Below are positions 17,372 through 26,735 of a DNA stretch of 64,000 bases, one piece after another. The stretch spans positions 6,709,001-6,773,000 of the forward strand of contig NZ_CP027706.1 of the NCBI RefSeq assembly GCF_003850565.1, given 5' to 3'. Source of the stretch: Pseudomonas sessilinigenes (GTDB lineage Bacteria > Pseudomonadota > Gammaproteobacteria > Pseudomonadales > Pseudomonadaceae). Every line of letters begins with the position of its first letter. Position 1 is the stretch's first letter. The translations under genes and the position numbers were made by a program. The notes under the pieces are model-generated. The model had not been told where the DNA came from. It was given only the letters and a program-made list of their open reading frames with translations, and did no database searches.

Positions 17372-17855
17372 ACTTCACGTATTCGATCTGATTGATCCAC
17401 CAACAGGTTTCGCCCGCGGGGGTCACGACAACGGCCTCGTCCCCCACCTCCTTCTTCAACAGCGCCCTGGCCATGGGCGAGTCGATGGAGATGTAGTCCT
17501 TGCGCTGATAGATCTCGTCATAACCGACGATACGAAAGCGCTTGACCTGCGCCTCGTCGTTTTCGACCTCGACCCAAGCCCCGAAGAACACTCGCCCTTC
17601 TTGTTCGGGTGCATATCCGACGACCTTCATGTCTTCGAGGCGCTTACGGATATAGCGCACCCTGCGGTCGATCTCTCGCAGAAGCTTCTTGTTGTACTGA
17701 TAGTCCGCATTTTCACTGCGGTCGCCCAGAGAGGCGGCCCAGGTGACCTTTTGAGTGATATCGGGACGCTTTTCCCGCCACAGGTAGTCCAGCTCCTGCT
17801 TGAGAGCATCGTAACCATCCTGCGTGATGAGCTTGGTACTCAATTGGTGTTCCAT
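17370..17855 (-). CDS. greB: Transcription elongation factor GreB
   Basis: GreB (161 residues) enters the RNA polymerase secondary channel and promotes cleavage of backtracked transcripts. The N-terminal coiled coil carries the acidic tip in LGDRSENADYQYNKKLLREID, and the C-terminal domain has the GADEIY-like VGYDEIYQRKDYISIDSPMARALL block. The usual GreB start resembles MSTKLIT; here that would use TTG at 17843 with GGA upstream, while ATG 17855 adds four residues. Either start is possible. It is convergent with ybbP. Confidence 0.94.
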   Translation of the reverse strand: MEHQLSTKLITQDGYDALKQELDYLWREKRPDITQKVTWAASLGDRSENADYQYNKKLLREIDRRVRYIRKRLEDMKVVGYAPEQEGRVFFGAWVEVENDEAQVKRFRIVGYDEIYQRKDYISIDSPMARALLKKEVGDEAVVVTPAGETCWWINQIEYVK

Positions 17856-18086
17856 CTCCCAGCCAGGTAAAGGCTGCTCCGTTACGTGAATGAACTACAA
17901 ACGCGACCCGTCATTAGAAATGGCAGCGACTCGTTCTTCCCTTTTCGCCCTCCCCTATCAGATCTGTCCGATTTAGGTTTCAGATAGGTCAGCCAATCAT
18001 AGAACCAAGCCAACAAGGTTTACGAGCCAGGCGCATTTTCAGCCACGGCCCCGTATGCGCCACCAGATACCGAAGGAACTCTATCA

Positions 18087-18716
18087 ATGGCCAATATCAT
18101 CGTCGTCGACGACCACCCACTGATTCGTATGGCTATCAAGATGGCCTTGGAAACTCAGCAGCATACCGTAGTCGCCGAAACCGACAACGGAGCGGACGCC
18201 GTCCAACTAGCACGCCGACATGTTCCGGACTTGTTGATCCTTGACCTGGGAATCCCCAACCTTGACGGTTTTTCGGTCATATCCCATGTCCGGAGTGCAC
18301 AGCTAGACATCAAGATCCTGGTGGTGACGGCAAGCGACGCCAAGAATTTTGCCTTTCGCTGCCTGCTGACCGGAGCCGCTGGTTTTTTGTCCAAGGGCGA
18401 AAATCTGCACGAACTGAATAATGCCGTCAAAGCCGTCCTTTCTGGATACAGCTACTTTCCAGAAGATACCCTCAGTGCCTTGCAGCAGAACAACAAGGCC
18501 GCCGACCAGGAAAGCGTGTTGGTTTCCCGACTGACAGACCGTGAGATCACGGTCCTGAAACTGCTGGCCAGCGGCCTGAGCAACCAGCAGATCGCCCAGA
18601 CACTCTTGATCAGCCACAAGACTGTGAGCACCTATAAAGTCCGCTTGCTCAAGCGTTTCAGTGTTTCCAGCCTGGTGGCACTGGCAGAGCTGGCAAAACG
18701 CAACTCGATCATTTGA
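18087..18716 (+). CDS. Orphan NarL/FixJ (LuxR)-type response regulator
   Basis: The protein has 209 residues. The receiver domain at 1-118 has acidic pocket Asp8/Asp9, phospho-acceptor Asp53 (LILDLGIP) and Lys103. The LuxR helix-turn-helix at about 145-205 contains LTDREITVLKLLASGLSNQQIAQTLLISHKTVSTYK. All residues needed for phosphorylation are present. No histidine kinase is adjacent, so its partner must be elsewhere. The start is supported by GAAGGA 13 nt upstream. Confidence 0.9.
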   Translation: MANIIVVDDHPLIRMAIKMALETQQHTVVAETDNGADAVQLARRHVPDLLILDLGIPNLDGFSVISHVRSAQLDIKILVVTASDAKNFAFRCLLTGAAGFLSKGENLHELNNAVKAVLSGYSYFPEDTLSALQQNNKAADQESVLVSRLTDREITVLKLLASGLSNQQIAQTLLISHKTVSTYKVRLLKRFSVSSLVALAELAKRNSII

Positions 18717-18729
18717 ATGACGGCTCGAA

Positions 18730-19038
18730 CTAGCGGCGAACGATCAGCCCTTGTCGAGCGATGCGCGTCAGTTGCTTGATGACCTCGATCGCTTCTTGTG
18801 CCCCTGGGGCTGGAATGACAGCCAGATCGAAACTATCACTGGCAAAACGCGCCAAGGATTCGCCTTCTTCGACAAACTGGATCAGAAACGCCGCCGGCCC
18901 TACGGAGCGTTTAGGCCAACCATCGAGATAGCGCAACAAGGTCGGTTGATGCTTGCCGCAGAGGAGGATTTTCGGATTGCGCTGGGAAAGGTTCGCCGTG
19001 ATTGGCGCAAGACGTAGAAGAGGGCGTGGTGCATTCAT
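18730..19038 (-). CDS. Conserved-looking hypothetical protein
   Basis: The protein has 102 residues with no signal peptide or membrane helix. An alternating strand/helix pattern (KILLCGKHQPTLLRYLDGW, then SFDLAVIPAPGAQEAIEVIKQLTRIARQGLIVRR) suggests a small Rossmann-like or receiver-like fold, but no catalytic residues are evident. ATG 19038 is the preferred start; the ribosome-binding site is weak. It is convergent with the response regulator, so a connection between the two is not implied. Confidence 0.6.
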   Translation of the reverse strand: MNAPRPLLRLAPITANLSQRNPKILLCGKHQPTLLRYLDGWPKRSVGPAAFLIQFVEEGESLARFASDSFDLAVIPAPGAQEAIEVIKQLTRIARQGLIVRR

Positions 19039-19229
19039 CGTATCGTGTCTCTGCCTCAAGTTTCTGCCGGGCAGGTGAGAGGCACCACCGAACCAGCGCT
19101 TTAGCGGTACTTCGAAACCTGGAATGGCTTCTGATAGTGAGCAAGCTGGCTCACCTGGCGCCCCGCAAGTAGCTGTTTAAATCGGCGCATGAGAAACATC
19201 CTAGAGAAGCTGGCAGGCCAGTGTCAAGA

Positions 19230-19266
19230 TTCGGCCAAAACGAAAAAGGCCTGCATTGGCAGGCCT
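19230..19266 (-). terminator. Terminator of the DoxX gene
   Basis: On the minus strand, arms AAGGCCTGC / GCAGGCCTT with a 4-nt loop are followed by TTTTTCGTTTT. It is located about 65 bp after the doxX-like stop. Confidence 0.8.
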
Positions 19267-19332
19267 TGGATAACTTCACAACGCTCGCTCCAGGACAGTC
19301 GATAAGTCTGCGACCTCCTAAAGCTGCGTGGC

Positions 19333-19767
19333 TCATTTGGTGATGGCGGCGTCCAGCGACAACTTGCCAGCTCCCTCGAGCAACACCGCCAAGGTGCCCC
19401 CCAGCAACGCCAGGGCGAACTCGTAACCATTATTGGCCATGAACAAGCCATTGCTGATATGCACCGAGAAGATCGCCACCAGCAGGGTGAATGTCAGCCC
19501 CAATGCGGCAGGACGTGCGAGCAAGCCGATGATCAGAGCCAAGCCGGCAAAGAATTCGGTGCCACCGGCCAGCAGCGCCATCAGGTAGCCAGGGGCCAGG
19601 CCGATGCTTTCCATCCACTGGGCCGTACCGGCCAGGCCGCCGCCGCCGAACCAGCCGAAGATTTTTTGCGAGCCATGGGCGGCGAAAATGATGCCAACAA
19701 GAATGCGCAGGATAGTCAGGCCGTAGCCTGCACGGGTGCCCAGTACGTTTTTGATCAGAGTGCTCAT
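19333..19767 (-). CDS. DoxX-family membrane protein
   Basis: A 144-residue inner-membrane protein with four predicted helices at about residues 14-36, 56-78, 82-103 and 115-135. It has the family GIIFAAHGSQKIFGWFGG motif and a conserved RPAALGLTFTLLVAIF block. DoxX-type proteins are linked to oxidative-stress handling and small quinone or thiosulfate metabolism, but the exact reaction is unknown. AGGAC precedes ATG 19767. It stands alone between two terminator regions. Confidence 0.88.
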   Translation of the reverse strand: MSTLIKNVLGTRAGYGLTILRILVGIIFAAHGSQKIFGWFGGGGLAGTAQWMESIGLAPGYLMALLAGGTEFFAGLALIIGLLARPAALGLTFTLLVAIFSVHISNGLFMANNGYEFALALLGGTLAVLLEGAGKLSLDAAITK

Positions 19768-19869
19768 GCTATGTAGTCCTGTGTAAGGTGAGGAAGTTGG
19801 TCGCCATACTAATCAGTTTTCATCATGTTAAAAGCGGAAATAACCCGTAATAACAATCAGTTTTTTCGA

Positions 19870-21291
19870 TTATTTGCGAGACACAACTTTCCGCTCCCGA
19901 GGCTCCAGGGAATCTCGCTCACGATCAAAGGCCAGATAGTATTTGTTGACACTATTAACATAGCTGACAGCCCCCACTCCGACCTGCTCCATGGCGATAC
20001 GCTCCACCTGGAAGAACCACTGGTTGGGGTTCAACCCCCGGCGCCTGGCTTCGTTGCGCATTCCCTGGACCCGCTCAGGCCCCATGTTGTAGGCCGCCAG
20101 GACAAAGGCCATGCGTTCGCGCTCATTGAGCTTGGGGCTGGAGAAGAACTTGCGCCGGATCATCGCCAGGTACTTGGCTCCGGCCTGCACATTGCTGTCT
20201 ACCGATTGAATGTTACTGACACCTACTCGCTGCGCCGCAGAAGGGGTGATCTGCATCAGGCCAGTAGGCCCACTGCCGCTCTTCGCATTGGGTTGCAAGG
20301 CCGATTCCTTGAACGCCAGGGCTGCAAGGTTCAGCCAATCCATGCCCTGCTCCCCGGCATGCTTCTGCAGCACCGGACGCAGCTTCTCCAATCGCTGACG
20401 ATCAGCCCGGGCCAAGGGATAGTGCACCTGATACTGGCGTCGATAGGTACGCAAGAATGCTACATCCTGATCCGCCGGGGTTTTGTAGGTCTTGAGGAAA
20501 CGATCGATGCTCGCCCGCAGCATCGAAGCGTCGCGACGGACGAACCAGTGCTCCTCCCCCGGATCGCTGATCTTCAATTGGCGATCAAAACGCAACTTCG
20601 GCAGGATCTTGCTCCACCGCTCTGCAATCGGCTGCTCCACGATAGTCAGGTGGAAGATGCCCCCTTGGACCATTTCCAGCACATCCTCCACTGCCAGGCT
20701 GGGGTCGACCCACTCGATCTTGATCGGTGCCAGCTTGCGCAGCGCCAATCGCTGGTTGATCTGGCTCACCGCATCCCCGGCAGCACTGCCGGTAGTCAGG
20801 GTCAGGGTCTTTCCGGAGAGTTGCTCGGGTCGCGTATAGCGGCGCTCGCCCTTGATGCCTACCAGTAGAAGGGGAACATTGCTGGCAATTGGATCACTGG
20901 AGCTGACGGCATGCCCTGGCTGGGCCTCGAGCAATTCTCCTGGCGCCACCAGGTCCCCTTCTCCACGCTGCAAGGCGCCCAGTAGCTGGTCCTTGGCCTT
21001 GGGAATGATCTTGAGGCTGATTTCCTGGCCATCGCGGGCGTGACCGTTAAGGTATTGCTCGAACGCCCGCAAACGATGGTACTCGACACCGATAGGCTGG
21101 CCCTTGACCTCACCGGAACTATTACGGCTCTGGTTGACCAGCACTCGCAGTACGCGGCTGCTACGGATTTCCGCCAGGTCGCGCACCTTGCCCGAAGCCA
21201 GCACTTCCGGCGGGCCTGCCAAGCGCGCCATTGCCGGCAACGGCAATAGCAATGTCAGGCACAACGCAAACAACATCGAGGATCGGATCAT
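19870..21291 (-). CDS. MltF-like lytic murein transglycosylase
   Basis: This 473-residue protein has a signal peptide (MIRSSMLFALCLTLLLPLPAMA). A periplasmic solute-binding-like domain (SBP_bac_3) spans about residues 40-270. A Slt/GEWL-type domain at about 295-430 has AFKESALQPNAKS with the catalytic Glu, then SGPTGLMQITP and AAYNMGPERV. It cleaves peptidoglycan to 1,6-anhydromuropeptides, and the SBP-like domain probably binds stem peptides allosterically. No lipobox is seen. ATG 21291 (GGAGA upstream) is preferred over a frame reaching 21438. Confidence 0.9.
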   Translation of the reverse strand: MIRSSMLFALCLTLLLPLPAMARLAGPPEVLASGKVRDLAEIRSSRVLRVLVNQSRNSSGEVKGQPIGVEYHRLRAFEQYLNGHARDGQEISLKIIPKAKDQLLGALQRGEGDLVAPGELLEAQPGHAVSSSDPIASNVPLLLVGIKGERRYTRPEQLSGKTLTLTTGSAAGDAVSQINQRLALRKLAPIKIEWVDPSLAVEDVLEMVQGGIFHLTIVEQPIAERWSKILPKLRFDRQLKISDPGEEHWFVRRDASMLRASIDRFLKTYKTPADQDVAFLRTYRRQYQVHYPLARADRQRLEKLRPVLQKHAGEQGMDWLNLAALAFKESALQPNAKSGSGPTGLMQITPSAAQRVGVSNIQSVDSNVQAGAKYLAMIRRKFFSSPKLNERERMAFVLAAYNMGPERVQGMRNEARRRGLNPNQWFFQVERIAMEQVGVGAVSYVNSVNKYYLAFDRERDSLEPRERKVVSRK

Positions 21292-21527
21292 CCGTTCTCC
21301 GCAAAGAATACTGTTCAACCCTTCGTCGCTTTTTAAGGATTGGTCGACAGAAACCGAGCGCCTTGAGCGCTGACAAGGTGCGAAAGACAGGTGAAATGGC
21401 CTCAGGACGTTGTGGCCACGATCTGCCTCCGGCAGCAAAAGACAGCTTCAACTCGTTGTAGTTCTTGGTTTTTCTTATTAAATCTACAGCTCTGATATGC
21501 TTTCCGGCCGCAGGCGGAGATAGCACC

Positions 21528-22334
21528 ATGCAACTCATCGATATTGGCGTCAACCTGACCAATCCGTGTTTTTCCGAAAAACACCAAGCCGTTCTCGATC
21601 GAGCTTATGCAGCCGGAGTCTGTCAGTTGGTCGTGACCGGGACCAGTATCGAGGGCAGCGAACAAGCCCTGGAGCTATGCCAGCAACTGGACACCAGCGG
21701 CCAGAGACTGTTCGCCACGGCCGGTCTGCATCCCCATAGCGCCAGCGACTGGAACACCGACAGCACACGGCGCTTGCGGGCCCTGCTGGGCGAACCACAG
21801 GTACGAGCGATTGGTGAATGCGGCCTGGACTTCAACCGTGACTTCTCCCCTCGCCCGCAGCAGGAAAAGGTGCTGGAAGAACACCTGGCCTTGGCCGTCG
21901 AGCTGCAACTGCCGGTATTTCTCCACGAACGCGACGCCAGCCAGCGCCTGCTGGATATCCTCAAGGACTTTCGTGACCGTTTGCCGGCAGCCGTAGTGCA
22001 CTGTTTCACCGGCGAGCGACAAGCGTTATTCAGCTACCTGGACCTGGATCTGCACATCGGCATCACCGGCTGGATCTGCGACGAGCGCCGAGGCACTCAC
22101 TTGCATCCGCTGGTACGCGAGATCCCTCGTGGGCGCCTGATGCTGGAAAGCGACGCCCCCTATTTGCTGCCTCGCAGCCTGCGGCCAAAACCGAAGAACG
22201 GGCGCAATGAACCAGCCTATCTGCCAGAGGTACTCCGCGAAGTGGCCTTGCACCGGCAGGAAACACCCGAAGACCTGGCCAGCCATAGCACCGCTTGTGC
22301 CAGGGCCTTTTTTGGCTTGTCAGAAATTGGTTGA
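21528..22334 (+). CDS. tatD: TatD-family metal-dependent DNase
   Basis: This 268-residue TIM-barrel hydrolase matches enterobacterial TatD in order and length: [103 protein letters not shown]. The Glu, His and Asp metal ligands are all in place. It acts as a 3'-5' exonuclease in DNA repair. ATG 21528 has GGCGGAGA upstream; a frame starting at 21465 is too long. It is divergent from the transglycosylase gene. Confidence 0.93.
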   Translation: MQLIDIGVNLTNPCFSEKHQAVLDRAYAAGVCQLVVTGTSIEGSEQALELCQQLDTSGQRLFATAGLHPHSASDWNTDSTRRLRALLGEPQVRAIGECGLDFNRDFSPRPQQEKVLEEHLALAVELQLPVFLHERDASQRLLDILKDFRDRLPAAVVHCFTGERQALFSYLDLDLHIGITGWICDERRGTHLHPLVREIPRGRLMLESDAPYLLPRSLRPKPKNGRNEPAYLPEVLREVALHRQETPEDLASHSTACARAFFGLSEIG

Positions 22335-22419
22335 TGCATATCAAGATTTTTCTGACCCCATAGGGGCACAATAATGGCACCTTGCCAATACTATTCCGCT
22401 CAATCAGAGAAGACCTTCT

Positions 22420-23901
22420 ATGGGTGCCTGGCTTAGCAATATCTCGCTGAAATACAAATTCTGGGCGGTCAATGCGGTCGCCTTCGTCACCACCTTGTTG
22501 CTGGTGCTGTATGCAGTACAACTGGAACAGCAGGCCCGCGGCCAGAACGCCCAGGTGGCGGCTCAGGCTCAAGCTCGCCTGCTCGATGCCTGGCCTGCTG
22601 GCACAGCGCTGCCCAGCGCCGAGAACCTGGTGTATTTCTCCCGTGGACAGACACCAACCCTGAACGACCAGCCCCTGCCGCAGCTGAACGGCGCCAATGG
22701 TTGGGTCCAGCTCAACCACCTGCCATTGTTTGGCGAAAATCCGTTGCTGGGCGCCGAAGTCATCAGTCGTGCCGATGGCCAGCAAATCGCGGTGGTGGCC
22801 CATACGCCCAGCCTCGCCCAGGTTTTCAGCGATCGCTTCACCAACTATGCGGTCGCCGTATTCATCCTGATGTTCGCCATGCTCTGCGCTTCGCAGTTGC
22901 TGATCCGCTTCCTTCTCAGCCAGCTCAATACCCTGAAGGACGTGATGCTGCATGTAGAAAAGACCGGCGATCTGGCGGCCCGGGTACCGCTGTCCTGCAA
23001 GGACGAAGTGGGCCAGATGGCCAGTGCCTTCAACGCCATGCAGGCCGGCTACCAGCGAGTGGTGAATACCGTGGCCAACACTGCCCGCCAACTCGACCAG
23101 GGAGCCGCACGCCTGGCTTCGAGCATGAATGATGTGCGCCACGGCATGCTCGGCCAGCAAAGCGAAACCGACCAGGCCGCGACGGCCATCAATGAAATGT
23201 CCGCCACTGTCTACCATATCGCCCAGCATGCGGGCGCAACTCGGGACCTCTCGCAAACTGCGGACACCCTGGCCGGCACTGGGCATGAAGTGGTGGGCCG
23301 GGTACAGAAGTCCATCGCCGGGCTGTCCAACGGCGTGCAGCAGACCGCCGAGATGATCCAGAAGCTGGCCGAGGACAGCCAGAAGATCAACGGCGTGGTC
23401 AACGTTATCCACAGCATCGCCGAGCAAACCAACCTACTGGCCCTCAACGCCGCCATCGAAGCCGCCCGGGCCGGCGAGATGGGCCGGGGCTTCGCCGTGG
23501 TGGCCGACGAAGTACGAAACCTGGCCAAGCGCGTGCAGACCTCTACCGACGAAATCACCAGCATGGTCTCCGCCCTCCAGGCCGGCACCCGCGATGCCGT
23601 GGACTTCATGCAGGAAAGCTCATTCAAGGCCGATGACTGCGTACAGCAGGCCCAGGAGGCTGGCGCTGCCCTGGAGGAAATCACTGGTGCTGTTGCCCAG
23701 ATGCGCGAGAGCAACACCCAGATTGCCGTCGCTGCGGAACAGCAGAGCCAGGTGGCGGAGGAAATGAACCGGGCAGTGGTCAGCATCCGCGACGTGACCG
23801 AGAACACGGTGCAACAGACTGTCGCCTCTGCGACGACCAGCAGCGAACTGGCCACCCTCGCCGGCGAACTGAGCAAGGCCATCGGCCAGCTCAAGCTCTG
23901 A
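22420..23901 (+). CDS. Methyl-accepting chemotaxis protein
   Basis: This 493-residue chemoreceptor has TM1 at about residues 13-32, a small periplasmic sensor of about 105 residues without a clear Cache signature, and TM2 at about 141-162. A HAMP linker at about 163-215 leads into a long cytoplasmic coiled coil. The signalling tip is canonical: [20 protein letters not shown], then [15 protein letters not shown]. The ligand is unknown, and the short sensor suggests a non-dCache receptor. It lies 85 bp after tatD with its own likely promoter. Confidence 0.92.
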   Translation: MGAWLSNISLKYKFWAVNAVAFVTTLLLVLYAVQLEQQARGQNAQVAAQAQARLLDAWPAGTALPSAENLVYFSRGQTPTLNDQPLPQLNGANGWVQLNHLPLFGENPLLGAEVISRADGQQIAVVAHTPSLAQVFSDRFTNYAVAVFILMFAMLCASQLLIRFLLSQLNTLKDVMLHVEKTGDLAARVPLSCKDEVGQMASAFNAMQAGYQRVVNTVANTARQLDQGAARLASSMNDVRHGMLGQQSETDQAATAINEMSATVYHIAQHAGATRDLSQTADTLAGTGHEVVGRVQKSIAGLSNGVQQTAEMIQKLAEDSQKINGVVNVIHSIAEQTNLLALNAAIEAARAGEMGRGFAVVADEVRNLAKRVQTSTDEITSMVSALQAGTRDAVDFMQESSFKADDCVQQAQEAGAALEEITGAVAQMRESNTQIAVAAEQQSQVAEEMNRAVVSIRDVTENTVQQTVASATTSSELATLAGELSKAIGQLKL

Positions 23902-24057
23902 ATCGACGCCATCTGCCAAGGGGTGAGGCCTGCTCACCCCCTCTCTCCCAGAGCCCCGCGGTTGTGCTATCGAGCCGATAGCCAGCCTTGATTCGTCGCC
24001 GGGCGGCCCGCGCCCTATCCTTGGTCCATGAGTTTCCAGACACTAAGGATGATCATC

Positions 24058-24420
24058 ATGGGCCAACGCCACCCCAACCTTCCCGCCTGGCAATGGCGAG
24101 TCTACCCACACAGCCACCAGCATCCGACCAACCTGGTATTGCACCTGATTGCCGTACCGCTGTTCATCGTCGGTTTCCTGCTCATTGTCTCAGGGGTGTT
24201 TTCCCTGAGCCTGGCGAGCCTGGCCATCGGAGTGGTGGGCATCCTGGCGGCCCTGGGCCTGCAACGCCACGGCCACAGCCTGGAGGCACAGGCCTCCGAG
24301 CCCTTCAGTGATCGCCAAGATGCAATACAACGCCTGCTGACAGAACAATTCGTGACTTTTCCACGCTTTGTCCTCACCGGTGCCTGGTGGCGTGCCTGGC
24401 TGCAGCGCCACCGACACTGA
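24058..24420 (+). CDS. Mpo1-like (DUF962) membrane protein
   Basis: The protein has 120 residues with two hydrophobic helices at about 29-50 and 52-72. The family motif HQHPTNLVLHLIAVP and a second motif around RHGHSLE supply His residues expected to bind iron. Eukaryotic Mpo1 is a fatty-acid alpha-dioxygenase; bacterial DUF962 members are less well studied. ATG 24058 is chosen because AAGGA is 8 nt upstream; an in-frame ATG at 24028 exists. Its stop is 2 bp from that of the convergent thioesterase. Confidence 0.8.
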   Translation: MGQRHPNLPAWQWRVYPHSHQHPTNLVLHLIAVPLFIVGFLLIVSGVFSLSLASLAIGVVGILAALGLQRHGHSLEAQASEPFSDRQDAIQRLLTEQFVTFPRFVLTGAWWRAWLQRHRH

Positions 24421-24422
24421 CC

Positions 24423-25220
24423 TCAGGCGAAAATGGTCACCGTCTGCCGGCTCAAGGCGATCAACTGGCCCTGGGCGCTCCACAACGCCGCAGCAGCGTG
24501 ACCATAGCCATCGCGAGCATGCTCGATGTCTACCCGATACTTGCACCAGTCCAGCGTACTGAGCTCCAGCAACGGCTGGACGAACTCGATCGTCCAGGTC
24601 AGGGTGCTGCCGGCCGCGGGTTTGCTCAGGTGCGGCAACAGGGCGGGTGGCCAGGCATCCACCAACGCCAGGATGTGCGCCTCGGTCACCGGCTCCTCCT
24701 TCAGGTCACCGCGCAGGCGCACCCACCCTCCCATGTCCCGGGAGCGATTGCCGGTGAAAGGCATGCCGCCGATACTCCAGCGCATCGCCAGATGACGCAT
24801 GAACTCCGGGGTCACGCCCGGGATATAGGGCAGTTCCTGGCAATCGTCCCAGTGCTTCATTTCGGGCGCCGGCAAGGCCCCGACACTCACCACCGACTCA
24901 CGTGATGCGCCGAAGCTGCCTTGCACCAGGGTCACGACCTGGCCTTCCTGCATCACCCGCCCCAGGACCTGGCTGACCGCCTTGCCCTCACGCAGCACAT
25001 CCACTTCGAAACTCACCGGCACTTCGGGAGCCACCGGACCGACGAACGTCACCGCCAGGGAGCGCACGGGGCGATCCGCCGGGACCTTGGCCCGCATCGC
25101 TTCATACTGCAAGGCGACCACCAGGCCACCGAAGCTGGCACGCCCTTGGGCCCATTGCGCCGGAATGACCAGCGCCTGTGGCTGGTTGCGGACAGCTTCG
25201 AGCAAATCGTGGAAACGCAT
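24423..25220 (-). CDS. TesB-like acyl-CoA thioesterase
   Basis: A 265-residue double hot-dog thioesterase. The N-terminal hot-dog has WAQGRASFGGLVVALQYEAM and RSLAVTFVGPV; the C-terminal repeat ends in STLDWCKYRVDIEHARDGYGHAAAALWSAQGQLIALSRQTVTIF, the typical QP/ALW-x-x-G-x-L-x-A-x-S-x-Q pattern. It hydrolyses acyl-CoA in the cytoplasm; chain length is not predictable. It stands alone. Confidence 0.85.
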   Translation of the reverse strand: MRFHDLLEAVRNQPQALVIPAQWAQGRASFGGLVVALQYEAMRAKVPADRPVRSLAVTFVGPVAPEVPVSFEVDVLREGKAVSQVLGRVMQEGQVVTLVQGSFGASRESVVSVGALPAPEMKHWDDCQELPYIPGVTPEFMRHLAMRWSIGGMPFTGNRSRDMGGWVRLRGDLKEEPVTEAHILALVDAWPPALLPHLSKPAAGSTLTWTIEFVQPLLELSTLDWCKYRVDIEHARDGYGHAAAALWSAQGQLIALSRQTVTIFA

Positions 25221-25327
25221 GAAAACCTCAATGGAGAAAGAAGACAGGGGATGTTAACCAGCGTCACGGATGCACACAGCGCCTATTCCGGCCAAAGCAG
25301 CGGACAGAAAAGCCGCGACCTGGCGGC

Positions 25328-26095
25328 TCACCCCTGGAAGCAATCAGCGCATAGCTTGTCCAGTACCTGATCGGAGCGGGCCTCGGCCTTGAGCATGGTG
25401 CGCCGCCATACGGCCATGCAGGGCAAGAGATCCAACTCATGCTCGGCCTGAGCTAGCCATTGCCAGCAATCGTGCCAGTCCCCCAGCACTGCCTGGGCCT
25501 CCTTCAGCCGCTTGACGGCCTTGGCAGGCAAGCGCGCCAAGTCGGGATAGGCATCTGCGCCATAACGCACGCGCTTGATCAGCAGCCGCAAGCGATGGCG
25601 ATCATGGGCCGGGTCCTGCAGCGCGTCGCCCAAGATCCGCCACTGCCTGGCCAGGCGCTTTTCGATGCACTGGCGCAAGCCACCCAACAGTCCTTGGTGC
25701 TGGGCGGCCCTGAGAAAGCGCGGAAACGCATCCAGTACCATCAACAGCTGCGCCAGCTCCGGCCCACTGGCCACCGCGGCATACTCGCCTTGCAATTGCG
25801 CGGTGCGCCGATCGGCAGGCGCATGCTGGCCATGCTGATGCAGATAAGCCGCCAGCACCTCGCGATCACGGATCGGCGTGGTCACGCGTCCGACTTCACT
25901 GGCCGCGTCCTCCAACTGCTCGACACCCGGCAAACCACGCAAAGGTCGCAACAGGCTGCGCAAGCGCCGTACGCCGACACGCAGGTCATGCAGGGCCTCG
26001 CCATCCGTGGCGGCGGCCAAGCGAGCCTGGCACGCCAGCAAGTTCACATCCAGGCTCAGGATCTGAGCCACCAATCGATCGATCAAGGCAGACAT
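25328..26095 (-). CDS. CHAD-domain protein
   Basis: This 255-residue all-helical CHAD domain has the diagnostic basic/histidine motifs HDLRVGVRRLRSLLRPLR near residue 36 and HRLRLLIKRVRYGADAYPDL at about 170. These positively charged helices bind polyphosphate in studied proteins. No CYTH partner domain is present. ATG 26095 has GGGGGA 7 nt upstream; a longer frame to 26119 is unlikely. A role at polyphosphate granules is family inference. Confidence 0.85.
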   Translation of the reverse strand: MSALIDRLVAQILSLDVNLLACQARLAAATDGEALHDLRVGVRRLRSLLRPLRGLPGVEQLEDAASEVGRVTTPIRDREVLAAYLHQHGQHAPADRRTAQLQGEYAAVASGPELAQLLMVLDAFPRFLRAAQHQGLLGGLRQCIEKRLARQWRILGDALQDPAHDRHRLRLLIKRVRYGADAYPDLARLPAKAVKRLKEAQAVLGDWHDCWQWLAQAEHELDLLPCMAVWRRTMLKAEARSDQVLDKLCADCFQG

Positions 26096-26237
26096 CAAGG
26101 ATTCCCCCAAGCACGACACACATCCGGCAGCGCACTGCCGTTCCCCTGAACGGCATCGCGGGCCGATGACCAGCCCAATGCCAGTTCATCGACCCGCGAT
26201 CCCCGTATTACCGTTTCAGCGTAACGCGTATGGCGAT

Positions 26238-26516
26238 TTAACGCCCGGCGCGAGACTCACGAATGTAGAAGCGCGCCTTCTCGGCCTTGTTGGTGCACCC
26301 TTCGAAGGCTTCGAATTGCTGCTGGGTCTTGGCCCCCGTCAGCAACGACAGTGCCTTGGAGTAACTCACGGTGCCGGCGAAACCCTCGGCCTTGGCCAGG
26401 TCCAGCTCATGCCAGGCGGCATCCAGCTGCGTGCCGCAGCTATCACGGTAGGCAGTCTTGCCTGCGCAACCGGTCAACGCCAGTGCTATCAGGGGCAAGC
26501 AGATCCAGGCTTTCAT
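26238..26516 (-). CDS. Small putative lipoprotein
   Basis: This 92-residue protein has a lipoprotein signal: MKAWICLPLIALALTGC, lipobox LTGC, Cys17 lipidated, followed by Ala-Gly, which favours outer-membrane sorting. The mature domain is helical and contains two more cysteines (DSCGTQL and EGCTNKAEK), perhaps a disulfide. ATG 26516 has GAGG 8 nt upstream. The family is known only as hypothetical in Pseudomonas. Confidence 0.8.
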   Translation of the reverse strand: MKAWICLPLIALALTGCAGKTAYRDSCGTQLDAAWHELDLAKAEGFAGTVSYSKALSLLTGAKTQQQFEAFEGCTNKAEKARFYIRESRAGR

Positions 26517-26735
26517 CAATGACACCTCAGGAATGGAAAACAGTCGTACAGGGTAAGACGGCGACCGCAGGAAAAAGTGCCAGGCCCATCTTCTGGAAAA
26601 TATAGCCGCGCCAGTCTATCCGTGCGGCCAGCCAGGCACAGGAAAAACACCGAGCGCCCCTGCAGGCACATCGACGATTGAACCCCGGGCCGCTATGGGT
26701 GCATTGTTGCAACCTGCTTGGCGAAAGGACAGATC

